Origin: Eretmocerus hayati
Taxonomy: Eukaryota > Arthropoda > Insecta > Hymenoptera > Aphelinidae
Assembly (NCBI GenBank): GCA_029851415.1
Contig: CM056742.1
Coordinates: forward strand, 75,072,748 to 75,136,747
DNA: 64,000 nucleotides
Direction: 5' to 3'
Part shown: positions 9,708 to 19,343 of the stretch, one piece after another
Layout of the letters: each line of letters begins with the position of its first letter
Numbering within the stretch: the first letter of the stretch is position 1
Position numbers and translations under genes: made by a program
Notes under the pieces: generated by a model
The model's database searches: none
Told to the model about the DNA's origin: nothing
The model's input: the letters and a program-made list of their open reading frames with translations, nothing else

Positions 9708-12700
9708 TAACCAGGACTGTGCATCTAAATCAGACAAATGGTGCCCCAAAGATCAATCTGGATATGTTCGAATCCACTGAACCATTAACCTTCATGTTAG
9801 ACACGGGCGCCGGACCAAATCTGATCAAAATCAACGTCCTCCCACAAAATATTCAAATAAATGACAGAAACATAATCAAATTGAAAGGAATCACTCCTGA
9901 ACATATAAGAACATTGGGGACAATCGAGAAGAATCTCAGCGACCACGTTATTGAATTTTGTGTGGTTGACGAAAATTTTCCGATTAAAGAATCAGGGATT
10001 CTTGGCAGTGATTTCTTTAGAAAAACGAACGCGAAAATCAATTATCCTGAAAATCATGTTGAGATCGATGACCAGATCTTTTTCTTCGAAAATGACTCAC
10101 ACGTACAAAACACTCGCCGTTCAGATAATCAGGATGAACTATTGAAATTCGACAAAGAGCCGAACATATTTTATCAAGAACAGTTCCCGGAAGAACTATT
10201 ACAAAACAATGAGATTTTCAACGTCAAACAAGAAACACTCGATATGAATCATAAAGGGAACTGTCGTGACGGGATAGACATTCAAGAAGATCAATTCTAT
10301 GAGACGAGAAGTTCTTTTATGAATCATCACGAAACGAGAGAAATAATCATCGCGGGAGACAAAGTCGATGAAATATCTACAACTAGAATCACTGCGCCAA
10401 TCGGACTCACTAAGAATGATGCAGAGAACAACGAGATTTCAATCGATATTTTACAAGGCACTCATCAAGAAGTATGTGGAACAATCTCAATGGACGAAAG
10501 ACAAGAATTTGGGATAGTAACTGGAGATTCCGGGGATTCTACGATGAATCAAGACGTTATATTAAGAGATCTTTATCCAGAGAATCATTACACGAATATT
10601 ATGGAAGAAGATATACGGGTCAGTGAAGAAGACTCAGAACCTTTTAAGTTTTCAAGCACCTGTGACAGATGTTATAGTATATTTGACGTGAGGGACAATG
10701 AAGATTTCATTCTATTTGAGAGTTTATGTGGAAATTGTGAAAACAATGTTTGTGAAAAGTTGTATGAAGAAGTAGAATTTGAAACGGGCTTAGCATCTGC
10801 AGAAATAAACTCCGAAAGGAATGGAGATGACTTTTCGAGAGATATTTTCAGTATTCATGAAGAGGACATATCTGAACCCGATACAGGGAGTAGAAAAGAA
10901 GAGTATACACATATTCCGGAATCTTTTGAGGAACAACCCCCGGGAATGAATTCCGTAAGACCATCGACACGAGAAAACCCTTGGGATTATAATCGCGGTT
11001 ATGAAAAATTCAACGGTCATGAGATGGGTGTTCAGAAAACCTTATTACAAGAGATATCGATCCCCAGAGTCGACGGTGATGGAAAGACTAGGGCTGAAAG
11101 GATTATTTCATTACTGAGACTAGATCACCTCGAAGCAAAAGAAAGACAGTTAGCCGAGGTTTGGGTCACTCGTTACGCCGATGTTTTTCACTTATCAGGT
11201 GAAAAACTCACAACTACAAACGTTATCAAACATAGGATTCCTACAACTGACGACGTCCCCATACATGCTCGACAATATAGACTCCCACCTGTATTTAAAG
11301 AAGAAATAAACAGACAAGTAAAAGAACTTCTAGCAAATGGAATCATCGTTCCGTCAGAGTCAAACTACAGCAATCCAGTATGGGTCGTTCCAAAGAAAGA
11401 AGACAGCAAGGGTAACAAGCGATATAGGATGGTTTTGGACTACAGAGAATTGAATGAGAAGACCATAGCTTTCTCATATCCTATACCAAACATTCAGGAA
11501 ATATTAGATAACCTATCGGGTGCAAAATACTTCTCAGTTTTTGACTTGGCAAGTGGATTTCACCAGGTAGAAGTAGACGAAGCAGATCAACACAAGACAG
11601 CGTTTTGTGTACCCCTAGGCAAATTCCAGTTCAGATCCATGCCTTTTGGCTTAATCTCGGCCCCCTGCACGTTCCAGAAGGCTGTAGATACCGCCCTAAT
11701 TGACCTCCAGGGGAATATTTTGATGGCCTACATTGACGACATCATCCTGTTCTCGAAAACACTAGAGGAACACGAAGAAAAATACTATTTACTCATGGAA
11801 AGATGCCGTAAATACAACCTGAAATTACAACCGGATAAGATAGAGCTATTAAAACGGTCAGTGACATATTTAGGCCATTTGATCAGTGAGGAGGGTATCA
11901 GACCAGATCCCAAAAAGGTAGAAGCCGTGAAAAATTTTCCGGTTCCCCGAAATGTCAAAAATATCCGTCAATTTTTAGGCCTCGCCGGCTACTATCGTCG
12001 ATTCATCGAGGGGTTTTCCAGAATAGCTAGGCCTCTGAGTTACCTCTTGAAACGAGATGTCCCATTCATGTGGGGTGAGGAGGAACGATGTGCATTCGAA
12101 GTGTTGAGAGATAAACTCTGCGAGGAACCGGTATTAGCTTATGTTGATTTCTCTAAAAGATTCCTGGTTACTGTTGATGCCTGCCGAACTTCGATAGGAG
12201 GTATATTATCTCAAGGTGAAATTGGCAAAGATCGCCCGATTGCGTATACTTCTCGGGTCTTAAACGATGCAGAAAGGCGCTACTCAACTTATGAACAAGA
12301 AGGGCTGGCCATGGTGTATACAGTAAGGCATTTTCGACATTATTTGATCGGTAAGGAATTCACCATTATAACAGATCACAAACCCTTAATTTGGTTTCTT
12401 AATTCTAAAGATCCAAACTCTAGAATAACAAGATGGAGGATTAAGATGAGCGAATTCCAGTTCAAAATCGTTTACAAGTCAGGAAAAACCAACGTTAACG
12501 CAGATGCTCTCTCGCGGAACCCGGTAGAACCAACAGAAACCACTATTCTCCCTATCGAGACGAGAATTAGAACCGGTACTCTTAATTGCCCCAATTATAA
12601 CGAAAAGCGTGCAAAAAGGATGACTTCAAATAAGGAAATCTCTAGTAAACAACGGATAACGAATAAGAAATCCTTAGAACACCAACCATCAACCAATAAT

Positions 12701-14368
12701 ATTGCAGCTGATTCAGAATCATTCGAACAAAATATCGAGATACCTACGAATACTGACAGGGAGAATGAGATTGAATTCACTGAAGGAACCCCGGAACAAA
12801 TGACCCCGACCTGCGAACCCGAAGAGCCCATGAACGAAACACTAACAACAAGAACGCGTATAATAGGAAAAATCTTCGTAGAGTGTAGAGAAAAATTATT
12901 CATGAGAAAAGATAACTATCTATATTTTGTTAACACTTTGGGAGAACCATGCGATACCGGGGCTAGAGAATTACAAGAGAGGAATGAATTACCGAGGTTA
13001 TTGGACCTCAACATCGGAGAGATGAGGATGGTACGTCATAATAATAAGGTTCACCTAGTTCTACCTATTAGAGGAGAAGAGAAACAAAGTTTGACGGTCA
13101 TGGACGATAACTTAACGATAGGATTTAGAGAGTTAAGAAAGATCATCGGACGGGAGCAATTGAAAACGATTAGTGTAGCTAAATCAAATACAATAGAGAA
13201 TATACCTTGGACAGAAGTTATGGTCAAACTCCGAAATTCATTGCGGGGAACGGAGATTAAAGTGATTATCTGCATGGGCCTAGTGAAATATCCAAAAATG
13301 GAAGAAAGACATGGGATAATCGAAACAGCCCATTCTTCTGCAAATGGAGGGCATAAAGGCGTCAATAAAACATATAAACGGTTGAGGCATAATTATAATT
13401 GGGAGAATATGAAGGTTGATGTACAACAATTTGTTCAACGATGTTTGTCTTGCCAATTGAAGAAATTGGTTAGAGTTAAGACAAAGAATCCAATGGTCAT
13501 AACCGATACTCCTACAGTTGCTTTTCAGAAAATAGCAATGGATATTGTTGGTCCTTTTCCACGCACCAAAAGTGGTCACGATAATATCTTGACCATACAA
13601 TGTTTATTAACCAAGTATTGTCTCGCTATAGCACTTCCTGACGCTACGGCTAAATCAGTAGCAGACGCTCTGATCAAAAGATTCATTTGCACATTTGGAG
13701 CTCCGGTAGCTATACTCACCGATCAGGGTACAAACTTCCTCAGCAACTTGATGAAAAGAGTAGCGAAGAAATTTAAGATCCAACAGTACCGTACGTCGAG
13801 TTATCACCCGCAATCCAACGGGTCGATTGAACGATCACACCATGTGCTTGGGGAGTACTTAAAATCATTCATCAACAAAGAAGAAGAATGGGATACGTGG
13901 TTAGATCTAGCTACTTGGAGTTACAATATCTCTTGGCACGAAGGGACTAAATTCACCCCTTTCGAGTTGGTATTTGGTAGATCACCTAGGGTTCCCTCAA
14001 ACGAACCTTTGGAACCCGAAGACGAGCTTCCAACTTATGAAAATTATTTGATTGATCTAACCACTAAAATACATGAAATACAAGGTCTCGCTAGAGATCA
14101 ATTAATCTTATCTAAGCTTCGTACAAAACACTACTTTGATAGGAAAATATCTCCAAAGGTTTTCAAAATAGGGGATTATGTCTGGTTACTAAGAGGAGGT
14201 AAAATACACAAATTCGCCGATCAATACGAGGGTCCGTATCTGATCATTGGCATGATTAGAAAAGACAACGCAAAAATTCAACTTGTAAGAGATAGGAATA
14301 AGACTAAAGTTGTACACGTGAATAGACTTAGGATATCCTACATCGAAGACCCAGATAATACTAACTAA
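9602..14368 (+). CDS. pol: Pol polyprotein: protease, RT, RNase H, integrase
   Basis: The frame is open from 9602 after a TAG at 9599 and lacks an early ATG (only a GTG at 9719), so it is expected as a Gag-Pol fusion through the -1 shift at 9611-9617. Aspartic protease: MLDTGAGPNLIK near 9794 and GILGSDFF near 10000. An unusual ~320-residue acidic linker (about 10100-11060) follows, carrying CDRC and CGNC pairs near 10665 and 10730. RT has FSVFDLASGF and YIDDIIL (about 11728). RNase H has TVDACRTSIGGILSQG (about 12171) and ITDHKPLIWF. A second polar linker follows. Integrase has the HHCC finger (H...H...CLSC, about 13330-13455), catalytic D in AMDIVGP, D in LTDQGTNF and E in GSIERSH with exactly 35 residues between the last two, and a YEGPYLI GPY/F motif. 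All key residues are present, so the enzyme set looks competent. Confidence 0.95.
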   Translation, partial: SESGKRFWSPSTGREPGDSADSSPEHFNWSRNDRIITRTVHLNQTNGAPKINLDMFESTEPLTFMLDTGAGPNLIKINVLPQNIQINDRNIIKLKGITPEHIRTLGTIEKNLSDHVIEFCVVDENFPIKESGILGSDFFRKTNAKINYPENHVEIDDQIFFFENDSHVQNTRRSDNQDELLKFDKEPNIFYQEQFPEELLQNNEIFNVKQETLDMNHKGNCRDGIDIQEDQFYETRSSFMNHHETREIIIAGDKVDEISTTRITAPIGLTKNDAENNEISIDILQGTHQEVCGTISMDERQEFGIVTGDSGDSTMNQDVILRDLYPENHYTNIMEEDIRVSEEDSEPFKFSSTCDRCYSIFDVRDNEDFILFESLCGNCENNVCEKLYEEVEFETGLASAEINSERNGDDFSRDIFSIHEEDISEPDTGSRKEEYTHIPESFEEQPPGMNSVRPSTRENPWDYNRGYEKFNGHEMGVQKTLLQEISIPRVDGDGKTRAERIISLLRLDHLEAKERQLAEVWVTRYADVFHLSGEKLTTTNVIKHRIPTTDDVPIHARQYRLPPVFKEEINRQVKELLANGIIVPSESNYSNPVWVVPKKEDSKGNKRYRMVLDYRELNEKTIAFSYPIPNIQEILDNLSGAKYFSVFDLASGFHQVEVDEADQHKTAFCVPLGKFQFRSMPFGLISAPCTFQKAVDTALIDLQGNILMAYIDDIILFSKTLEEHEEKYYLLMERCRKYNLKLQPDKIELLKRSVTYLGHLISEEGIRPDPKKVEAVKNFPVPRNVKNIRQFLGLAGYYRRFIEGFSRIARPLSYLLKRDVPFMWGEEERCAFEVLRDKLCEEPVLAYVDFSKRFLVTVDACRTSIGGILSQGEIGKDRPIAYTSRVLNDAERRYSTYEQEGLAMVYTVRHFRHYLIGKEFTIITDHKPLIWFLNSKDPNSRITRWRIKMSEFQFKIVYKSGKTNVNADALSRNPVEPTETTILPIETRIRTGTLNCPNYNEKRAKRMTSNKEISSKQRITNKKSLEHQPSTNNIAADSESFEQNIEIPTNTDRENEIEFTEGTPEQMTPTCEPEEPMNETLTTRTRIIGKIFVECREKLFMRKDNYLYFVNTLGEPCDTGARELQERNELPRLLDLNIGEMRMVRHNNKVHLVLPIRGEEKQSLTVMDDNLTIGFRELRKIIGREQLKTISVAKSNTIENIPWTEVMVKLRNSLRGTEIKVIICMGLVKYPKMEERHGIIETAHSSANGGHKGVNKTYKRLRHNYNWENMKVDVQQFVQRCLSCQLKKLVRVKTKNPMVITDTPTVAFQKIAMDIVGPFPRTKSGHDNILTIQCLLTKYCLAIALPDATAKSVADALIKRFICTFGAPVAILTDQGTNFLSNLMKRVAKKFKIQQYRTSSYHPQSNGSIERSHHVLGEYLKSFINKEEEWDTWLDLATWSYNISWHEGTKFTPFELVFGRSPRVPSNEPLEPEDELPTYENYLIDLTTKIHEIQGLARDQLILSKLRTKHYFDRKISPKVFKIGDYVWLLRGGKIHKFADQYEGPYLIIGMIRKDNAKIQLVRDRNKTKVVHVNRLRISYIEDPDNTN
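9611..9674 (+). promoter_or_regulatory. -1 ribosomal frameshift signal: slippery heptamer plus H-type pseudoknot
   Basis: G GGA AAC (9611-9617) is in the correct gag phase for XXXYYYZ slippage into the pol frame. Seven nt later stem 1 forms: GTCTCCC (9625-9631) with GGGAGAC (9649-9655), extendable by a G-U pair. In its loop CGGGCG (9637-9642) pairs with CGCCCG (9669-9674) as stem 2. Loop lengths are 5, 6 and 13 nt. The same heptamer drives gag-pro frameshifting in simian type-D retroviruses (established knowledge). Function here is inferred from sequence and phase. Confidence 0.88.
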
Positions 14369-14716
14369 TACTATCGTATTATATTCACAGAGACCAAGAA
14401 ACAGAAGGAAAACATAGATCGTGTTATCAACGGGCTACTTGTCGAACTCTGCAACAAAGAATCAAAAGGGTGAATACACATATTATAATTACCATTATTG
14501 ATATTATCCCCGACAAGATGTTCCAAATCAACTCATTTCGACAAAATGACCAACCACATTTCACACGTTCTTATACTACCGAATGTTTCACCATTGGAAC
14601 TATCAAAAGAATGGCGGTCGCGTACAAAATCTGAGATGAGACGTTATTTCAAATGAACGACCGGAAAGAATTCAAAAATCTTCATTTTACAGGTAGTAAT
14701 AAGAAAGGTCAACGAA
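14369..14716 (+). other. Pol to ankyrin-gene spacer with splice acceptor
   Basis: 348 nt, AT-rich, no ORF. It ends with the acceptor TTCATTTTACAG (cut after 14692) and a 24-nt ATG-free leader before the next gene. Confidence 0.6.
14681..14692 (+). promoter_or_regulatory. Predicted 3' splice acceptor before ankyrin gene 1
   Basis: TTCATTTTACAG, cut after 14692. The 24 nt from there to the ATG at 14717 contain no other ATG. Confidence 0.6.
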
Positions 14717-16270
14717 ATGGATATCCAGAGCGTTTTAAATCGACTGAACGACGACGCAATAACCAGCTATAATAGGTTTCATCAGAACTTGTCGACCGGA
14801 TTAGACGATCCTAGCCAACTATATTCTATATTGTTATTAGAACCTTATATGAGAGTAGCATTAATGGTCTTATGCGTACGCAACGGTGCTACTAACTCAT
14901 TGCGTTTTATTTTAGAACATTCAGATGATATAGGATTAGATAGAGTTAGAGAAATCACTAGAGAATGCATCACCCATTTCAGGCTAGATTACTTGCGAAT
15001 GGTGATGAACCATATTAATTGGGGGCGAAGTTACGCATGGGAAGATATAGAATTAGATTTCTGTTGTCAGTCGCGCGCGGTTCCTGAACTTACAGGATAT
15101 CTAATGGACCCGACAGTACGCAATATGTTCAAATCTAGTATAGGTAGAGACCATATTATTTTATTTACACTACAAATTTTAAAAGGAGCCGACGTGAACC
15201 AAGATTTCGGACACGGTCTCACACCTCTGCGTTTATCCGTTTGTTTGGGACGCCTGGAAATGGCACAACTCCTACTCAAGAACGGGGCTCATGCCAACGA
15301 GAATTCCGAACGCGATCCACTCATACACGAGGCACTCAGATTTGCAAACCCAAAGATGGTGGACCTCCTTATCGAATTTGGTAGTGATGCTACTCTGATG
15401 GATACGGAAGATAGGAACGTATTTCACCGTCTCGCTGAAATGTCTGAGATAGGGGATGTCACTAGAACTGCCCTGTTCAAGGCATTACTGAAAGGCAAAC
15501 CCGATCTTAATAAACGCAATAGCAAAGGGATAGTTCCCCTAATCCATGCGATAGAATGCTCCAACTATCATTGTGTATTCTTGTATATTCACCATGGAAC
15601 GGATCTTGCTCAATATGGGACCGAAGCACTACACTCAGCTGTCCAAAAAGATCATACAAGAACCTTCGACTTACTCATCAAATCTGGGGTTAACTCTAAA
15701 AACGCATCACTGAATGGTCATTCGATAATCGAAACAGCATATCGTTTGGGAAGCACAAAGATTTTTGAGTATTTGTTAGCAATGCGACCAATGCTCTATG
15801 AAAACCCTGATTTCCATCTCGACCAACTCATAGACAACAACCCAAACAATAGATTGTTACTCGAGTATTATCTTGACTTGGCGAAACATGATTTTGATCA
15901 TGTAATAGATTTAATGAAAGCAAGTCAAGTTGTATTCAGAATGATTCAAACGATTAGAGCTCAGCCCCGATACAGGATGGACAATTTTAGGAAACTGGGT
16001 AAATATTTCAGGGACGATCACAGATTCACATGTGCAAAAGATTTTTCCGAGTTTAAAGATCTACGCGACAGTATAACTTCCGAATATTTGAGAGACAAGC
16101 TCGAAGAAGCGTATAATCGGTCGCTAGGATGGTTTGTGGCGGCTAAGATACTTTACGGTTATAGAACAAGATTGCCTTTGGAAATGAAGGATCACATACT
16201 GGGGTTCTTGTCCCCAGGAGACCTCCACCGAATCGGCAGAACAATCACGGAAAGCGAAGGTTACGAGTAA
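14717..16270 (+). CDS. Ankyrin-repeat protein 1 with PRANC/F-box-like C-terminus
   Basis: 517 aa. Ankyrin repeats are clearest at about residues 155-250 (GADVNQDFGHGLTPLRL, LLLKNGAHANENS, LLIEFGSDATLMD) and continue to about 340 with weaker units such as LLIKSGVNSKN. The C-terminus (about 480-510, LPLEMKDHILGFLSPGDL) has the LPxE...I...L pattern of PRANC/F-box-like tails, known from poxvirus, Wolbachia and parasitoid-wasp ankyrin proteins, where such tails recruit SCF ubiquitin ligase. A role in steering host proteins to ubiquitination is therefore a reasonable inference; no partner can be named. It is the most diverged of the three ankyrin genes here. No signal peptide or membrane segment, so probably cytosolic or nuclear. 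The ATG follows a splice acceptor. Confidence 0.85.
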   Translation: MDIQSVLNRLNDDAITSYNRFHQNLSTGLDDPSQLYSILLLEPYMRVALMVLCVRNGATNSLRFILEHSDDIGLDRVREITRECITHFRLDYLRMVMNHINWGRSYAWEDIELDFCCQSRAVPELTGYLMDPTVRNMFKSSIGRDHIILFTLQILKGADVNQDFGHGLTPLRLSVCLGRLEMAQLLLKNGAHANENSERDPLIHEALRFANPKMVDLLIEFGSDATLMDTEDRNVFHRLAEMSEIGDVTRTALFKALLKGKPDLNKRNSKGIVPLIHAIECSNYHCVFLYIHHGTDLAQYGTEALHSAVQKDHTRTFDLLIKSGVNSKNASLNGHSIIETAYRLGSTKIFEYLLAMRPMLYENPDFHLDQLIDNNPNNRLLLEYYLDLAKHDFDHVIDLMKASQVVFRMIQTIRAQPRYRMDNFRKLGKYFRDDHRFTCAKDFSEFKDLRDSITSEYLRDKLEEAYNRSLGWFVAAKILYGYRTRLPLEMKDHILGFLSPGDLHRIGRTITESEGYE

Positions 16271-16410
16271 CAATCATGTGCAATTGTTCAAATAAAGGAG
16301 GGAATCGTTGCGAACTAAATTATACCTACTGGAATAATAAACTTAATTAGAATAATTTAGAAATGTAATCTCAACTATCACTTGACCGAACCGAAACTAC
16401 GATTTAACAT

Positions 16411-16424
16411 TTTAGATATTTCAG
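16411..16424 (+). promoter_or_regulatory. Predicted 3' splice acceptor before ankyrin gene 2
   Basis: TTTAGATATTTCAG, cut after 16424, only four bases (TGAA) before the ATG at 16429. The pyrimidine tract is modest. Confidence 0.5.
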
Positions 16425-16428
16425 TGAA

Positions 16429-17859
16429 ATGGATAGAAGAAAAACCAAGAACTGGGTTCAGATCTTGAATAACCACTACGATTTTGATCAAGACACCGAC
16501 ATCAAAAGAGCAATACGTTATCATAAACCGAAAATTGTTCTTCGGCTAATGAAGAAGAATCCTTCCTGCGTGAGCAAAGAAAATTTCAAGTCATTATTCA
16601 AGTTTGCCATGCGGAACAAAGATTTTGAAACAATGAAGACTTTAATCACTCGTTTTCATGACATAGAATCATTGAATCTTGTCGATATATGCTGGACACT
16701 TATGTCAAAGGGAATGACTGGTACGGCTGAACTCATGATCAGGTCAATGCGTAATATTGATAAACGCGAGTGTACAGGTGCAACTCTACTATACCCTGCC
16801 TGTAGGCTCGCATATCCGAATTTAGTCAGACTTCTTATTAGAAAAGGAGCAGATGTCAATGTGCAGGATAAGTGGAAAAGGACACCATTGCACTTTACAG
16901 CCGAGATGGGTAATGCCCATATTGTTAGGATGTTACTGAACAACAGAGCTGACCCTTTTTTGACAGACCACATGAAAAGAAACGCCTTACACTATCTGTG
17001 TGATCACGGAGATGAAGACGTAGAAACGGCATTATTATTACTCGACGCTGGGATCGATGTAAACTCCCAAGAAAGACGAAAGGACACACCATTGCACTTA
17101 GCCAACATATCTCGGAAAGCACTCTTACCGGTCGTACTAGTAGAACATGGAGCTGATGTGAACATCAAAAATCGATGGGGCGAGACTCCTCTGATGTACT
17201 CAATCCAACACCAACCAATTTGTATCACCAAATACCTGATCAAAAAGGGAGCACGAATTAACGAAGTCCGAAATGATCATAGATCTTGTCTCCATCTGGC
17301 CTATAATTTCTGGCAACCCGAAGCAATCGCTTTACTTCTCGAAAATGGAGCTAAACTATATCCTGAACCTGATTGCATCATACCATTTTTCCATTTTGGT
17401 TCTATTACAAATCAATTGTGTCTATACATCATCGAAGAAATCGTTAGATTAGAATCAATAAATGAATTTGTGTCGCCCACGGATAAGGAAATAATTAAGG
17501 GGGACATAGTGGGTTCGTTTCATTATACAAGATGCGTTGACGAAATCAATTCTGCGAAGGTTATACAATTAACAGACAAACACAGTTTATTCAGTCTCGT
17601 AAAATGGAATGACACAAAAATATCATTGCTGTTCAAAAACCGAATGTCAATCGAAAATATTATGAAAATAGATTTTGAAACGAGATTCACCATATGGTGT
17701 GACTTATTCGTAAACAAAGCCGCGAGAGCTATAAAACTACGGGAACAGCACGACAGGAGAGAGAATGAAATTCTTGATGTTTTTGCTGAAACTTTACCTT
17801 CATTAGTAATTGAAAAAATAGCCCATTATCTACACGAAATTGAATCAACAGAACAGTGA
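16429..17859 (+). CDS. Ankyrin-repeat protein 2 with PRANC/F-box-like C-terminus
   Basis: 476 aa. Ankyrin repeats run from about residue 115 to 310, for example LLIRKGADVNVQDKWKRTP, LLLDAGIDVNSQERRKDTP, LVEHGADVNIKNRWGETPL and YLIKKGARINEVR. The C-terminal segment (about 450-472, TLPSLVIEKIAHYLHEIE) again looks like a short F-box/PRANC tail. It is colinear with ankyrin protein 3 over the full length (compare SLNLVDICWTL with SLNLVYIFWTL), so the two arose by tandem duplication. The gene overlaps the pyrimidine tract of the next acceptor at its stop. Cytosolic or nuclear by absence of sorting signals. Targets unknown. Confidence 0.85.
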   Translation: MDRRKTKNWVQILNNHYDFDQDTDIKRAIRYHKPKIVLRLMKKNPSCVSKENFKSLFKFAMRNKDFETMKTLITRFHDIESLNLVDICWTLMSKGMTGTAELMIRSMRNIDKRECTGATLLYPACRLAYPNLVRLLIRKGADVNVQDKWKRTPLHFTAEMGNAHIVRMLLNNRADPFLTDHMKRNALHYLCDHGDEDVETALLLLDAGIDVNSQERRKDTPLHLANISRKALLPVVLVEHGADVNIKNRWGETPLMYSIQHQPICITKYLIKKGARINEVRNDHRSCLHLAYNFWQPEAIALLLENGAKLYPEPDCIIPFFHFGSITNQLCLYIIEEIVRLESINEFVSPTDKEIIKGDIVGSFHYTRCVDEINSAKVIQLTDKHSLFSLVKWNDTKISLLFKNRMSIENIMKIDFETRFTIWCDLFVNKAARAIKLREQHDRRENEILDVFAETLPSLVIEKIAHYLHEIESTEQ

Positions 17860-17870
17860 TATTTCTTCGT

Positions 17871-17885
17871 TGTGTTAAATTACAG
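17871..17885 (+). promoter_or_regulatory. Predicted 3' splice acceptor before ankyrin gene 3
   Basis: A T-rich run from 17860 ends GTTAAATTACAG with the cut after 17885, three bases before the ATG at 17889. The position supports 17889 rather than an upstream codon as the start. Confidence 0.6.
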
Positions 17886-17888
17886 GAA

Positions 17889-19283
17889 ATGTCGATCTTC
17901 AGTCTTCAAATTAATCTTGAACTAGACCATGCAGTGCGGACTTCACAAGGGGAGATAGTGAAGAGGATTGTGCAGCAAGACCCAACAACGCTTAATCCAA
18001 GGGCGTTTCAAACAATTCTTGGAAGGGCAGTCTGCTATCGGAATAAATCTATGTGCAAACTTTTGATCAATTTAGCACCCGAAATTCAATCACTAAATCT
18101 CGTATACATTTTTTGGACGTTATTACAATCTAAAATGTTCACGGTTGCTGAACTTCTAGTACGGAAAGGCGTAAACGTGAACGCACAAGGAAATACAGGA
18201 AGGACTATGTTATTATGGGCAGTTAGATATAATCAAATCAATTTAACACGATTATTGTTGCAAAGAGGAGCTCAAGTAAATCATGCAGACGATCATGGTA
18301 CCACCCCAATCTTAGAAGCAGCAGAAGCATCCAATAGAGAACTCATCTCAATACTGATTAATTTTGGAGCAAAATTCCTTGTACGTGATGGAGTGGAGCG
18401 AAATGCCTTACATTATTTGTCCTATCATGCCCGCGAGGAGAACGAACTCGCATTGAAACTACTATTGAATTTAGGACTTGACGTCAATTCCACAGATACT
18501 TTGGGAAATTCCCCACTCCATATGGCAATCATAACGGGGAAAAGAATCTTGCCAAAACTATTGGTGGAACATGGGGCTAATGTCAACGTCAAAAATTATT
18601 TGGGTGAAACGCCACTGATGGGCGCTGTAGAGTACCAACACCATTCTATGACTAAATACTTGATAAATAAAGGGGCCAAGTTGGAACAAACGCGAATTGA
18701 CAACTGTGGATGTATTCATATTGCTTACAACCATGGAAAAACCAAACAACTAACAACACTATTCAGAAATGGAGCCACTTTGTACCTCAACAGAGACCAT
18801 ATTATACCCTTCTTCTACCTGTGCCCAGTGCTCTCGCCACAATGTAAAGAAATAACAAGAGAGATCGTGAAATCTGAAATTAGCGGAAACTTCATCTCGC
18901 CAATCGATAAAGATCTCCTCCTCTCAGAGACTGAATCGAAAAATCTCTACCAACATTTTAAACAAGAAATAGCCAAAATGCATGAGGAAGAAGTTCTCGT
19001 TAGTTACTCCTCATATAACTTACTTTTCGGTTCGGATCACTTACTTGCGACTCTATTCAAAAACAGAATGGTGATCAGTAAACTTGAGAATATGAAAATA
19101 AGTGCAAGGTTTCCCCTCTGGAATGAAGAAATACAACAAAAATTATGCAGGTGCCAAAAACTAAGGAAAAACTATGACAAAAGAGAAGAAGAATTAACCA
19201 CAGTATTTAAAAACACACTGCCAGAACTTGTGATCCAAAGAATAACCATTTTTCTTACAAATATTGAAGTTTACCAATACTGA
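17889..19283 (+). CDS. Ankyrin-repeat protein 3 with PRANC/F-box-like C-terminus
   Basis: 464 aa from the ATG at 17889; the open frame extends upstream to 17856, but the acceptor at 17885 makes the later start the likely one. Ankyrin repeats at about residues 90-290 include LLVRKGVNVNAQGNTGRT, LLLQRGAQVNHADDHGTTP, LLLNLGLDVNSTDTLGNSP and LLVEHGANVNVKNYLGETP. The tail (about 440-464, TLPELVIQRITIFLTNIE) matches the F-box-like end of protein 2. It is a paralogue of protein 2, and both stay intact while diverging, which suggests both are used. Inferred role: adaptor for a cullin-type ubiquitin ligase against a host target; not shown by sequence alone. Confidence 0.85.
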   Translation: MSIFSLQINLELDHAVRTSQGEIVKRIVQQDPTTLNPRAFQTILGRAVCYRNKSMCKLLINLAPEIQSLNLVYIFWTLLQSKMFTVAELLVRKGVNVNAQGNTGRTMLLWAVRYNQINLTRLLLQRGAQVNHADDHGTTPILEAAEASNRELISILINFGAKFLVRDGVERNALHYLSYHAREENELALKLLLNLGLDVNSTDTLGNSPLHMAIITGKRILPKLLVEHGANVNVKNYLGETPLMGAVEYQHHSMTKYLINKGAKLEQTRIDNCGCIHIAYNHGKTKQLTTLFRNGATLYLNRDHIIPFFYLCPVLSPQCKEITREIVKSEISGNFISPIDKDLLLSETESKNLYQHFKQEIAKMHEEEVLVSYSSYNLLFGSDHLLATLFKNRMVISKLENMKISARFPLWNEEIQQKLCRCQKLRKNYDKREEELTTVFKNTLPELVIQRITIFLTNIEVYQY

Positions 19284-19296
19284 GAAGTGCTTCAAC

Positions 19297-19314
19297 CATC
19301 ATTTCCTTTTCCAG
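19297..19314 (+). promoter_or_regulatory. Predicted 3' splice acceptor before envelope gene 1
   Basis: ATCATTTCCTTTTCCAG, the strongest pyrimidine tract of the set, cut after 19314. A 29-nt ATG-free leader precedes the ATG at 19344. Confidence 0.7.
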
Positions 19315-19343
19315 AATATAGGTATACAAGTCAAACGGGAGCG

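Noticed and set aside
9719..14368. Pol starting independently at the GTG at 9719
   Set aside because: GTG starts are not expected here, and the frame overlaps gag with a complete frameshift signal upstream.
19287..19343. N-terminal extension of envelope 1 from a GTG
   Set aside because: The GTG lies before the splice acceptor, and the ATG at 19344 opens directly with a signal peptide.
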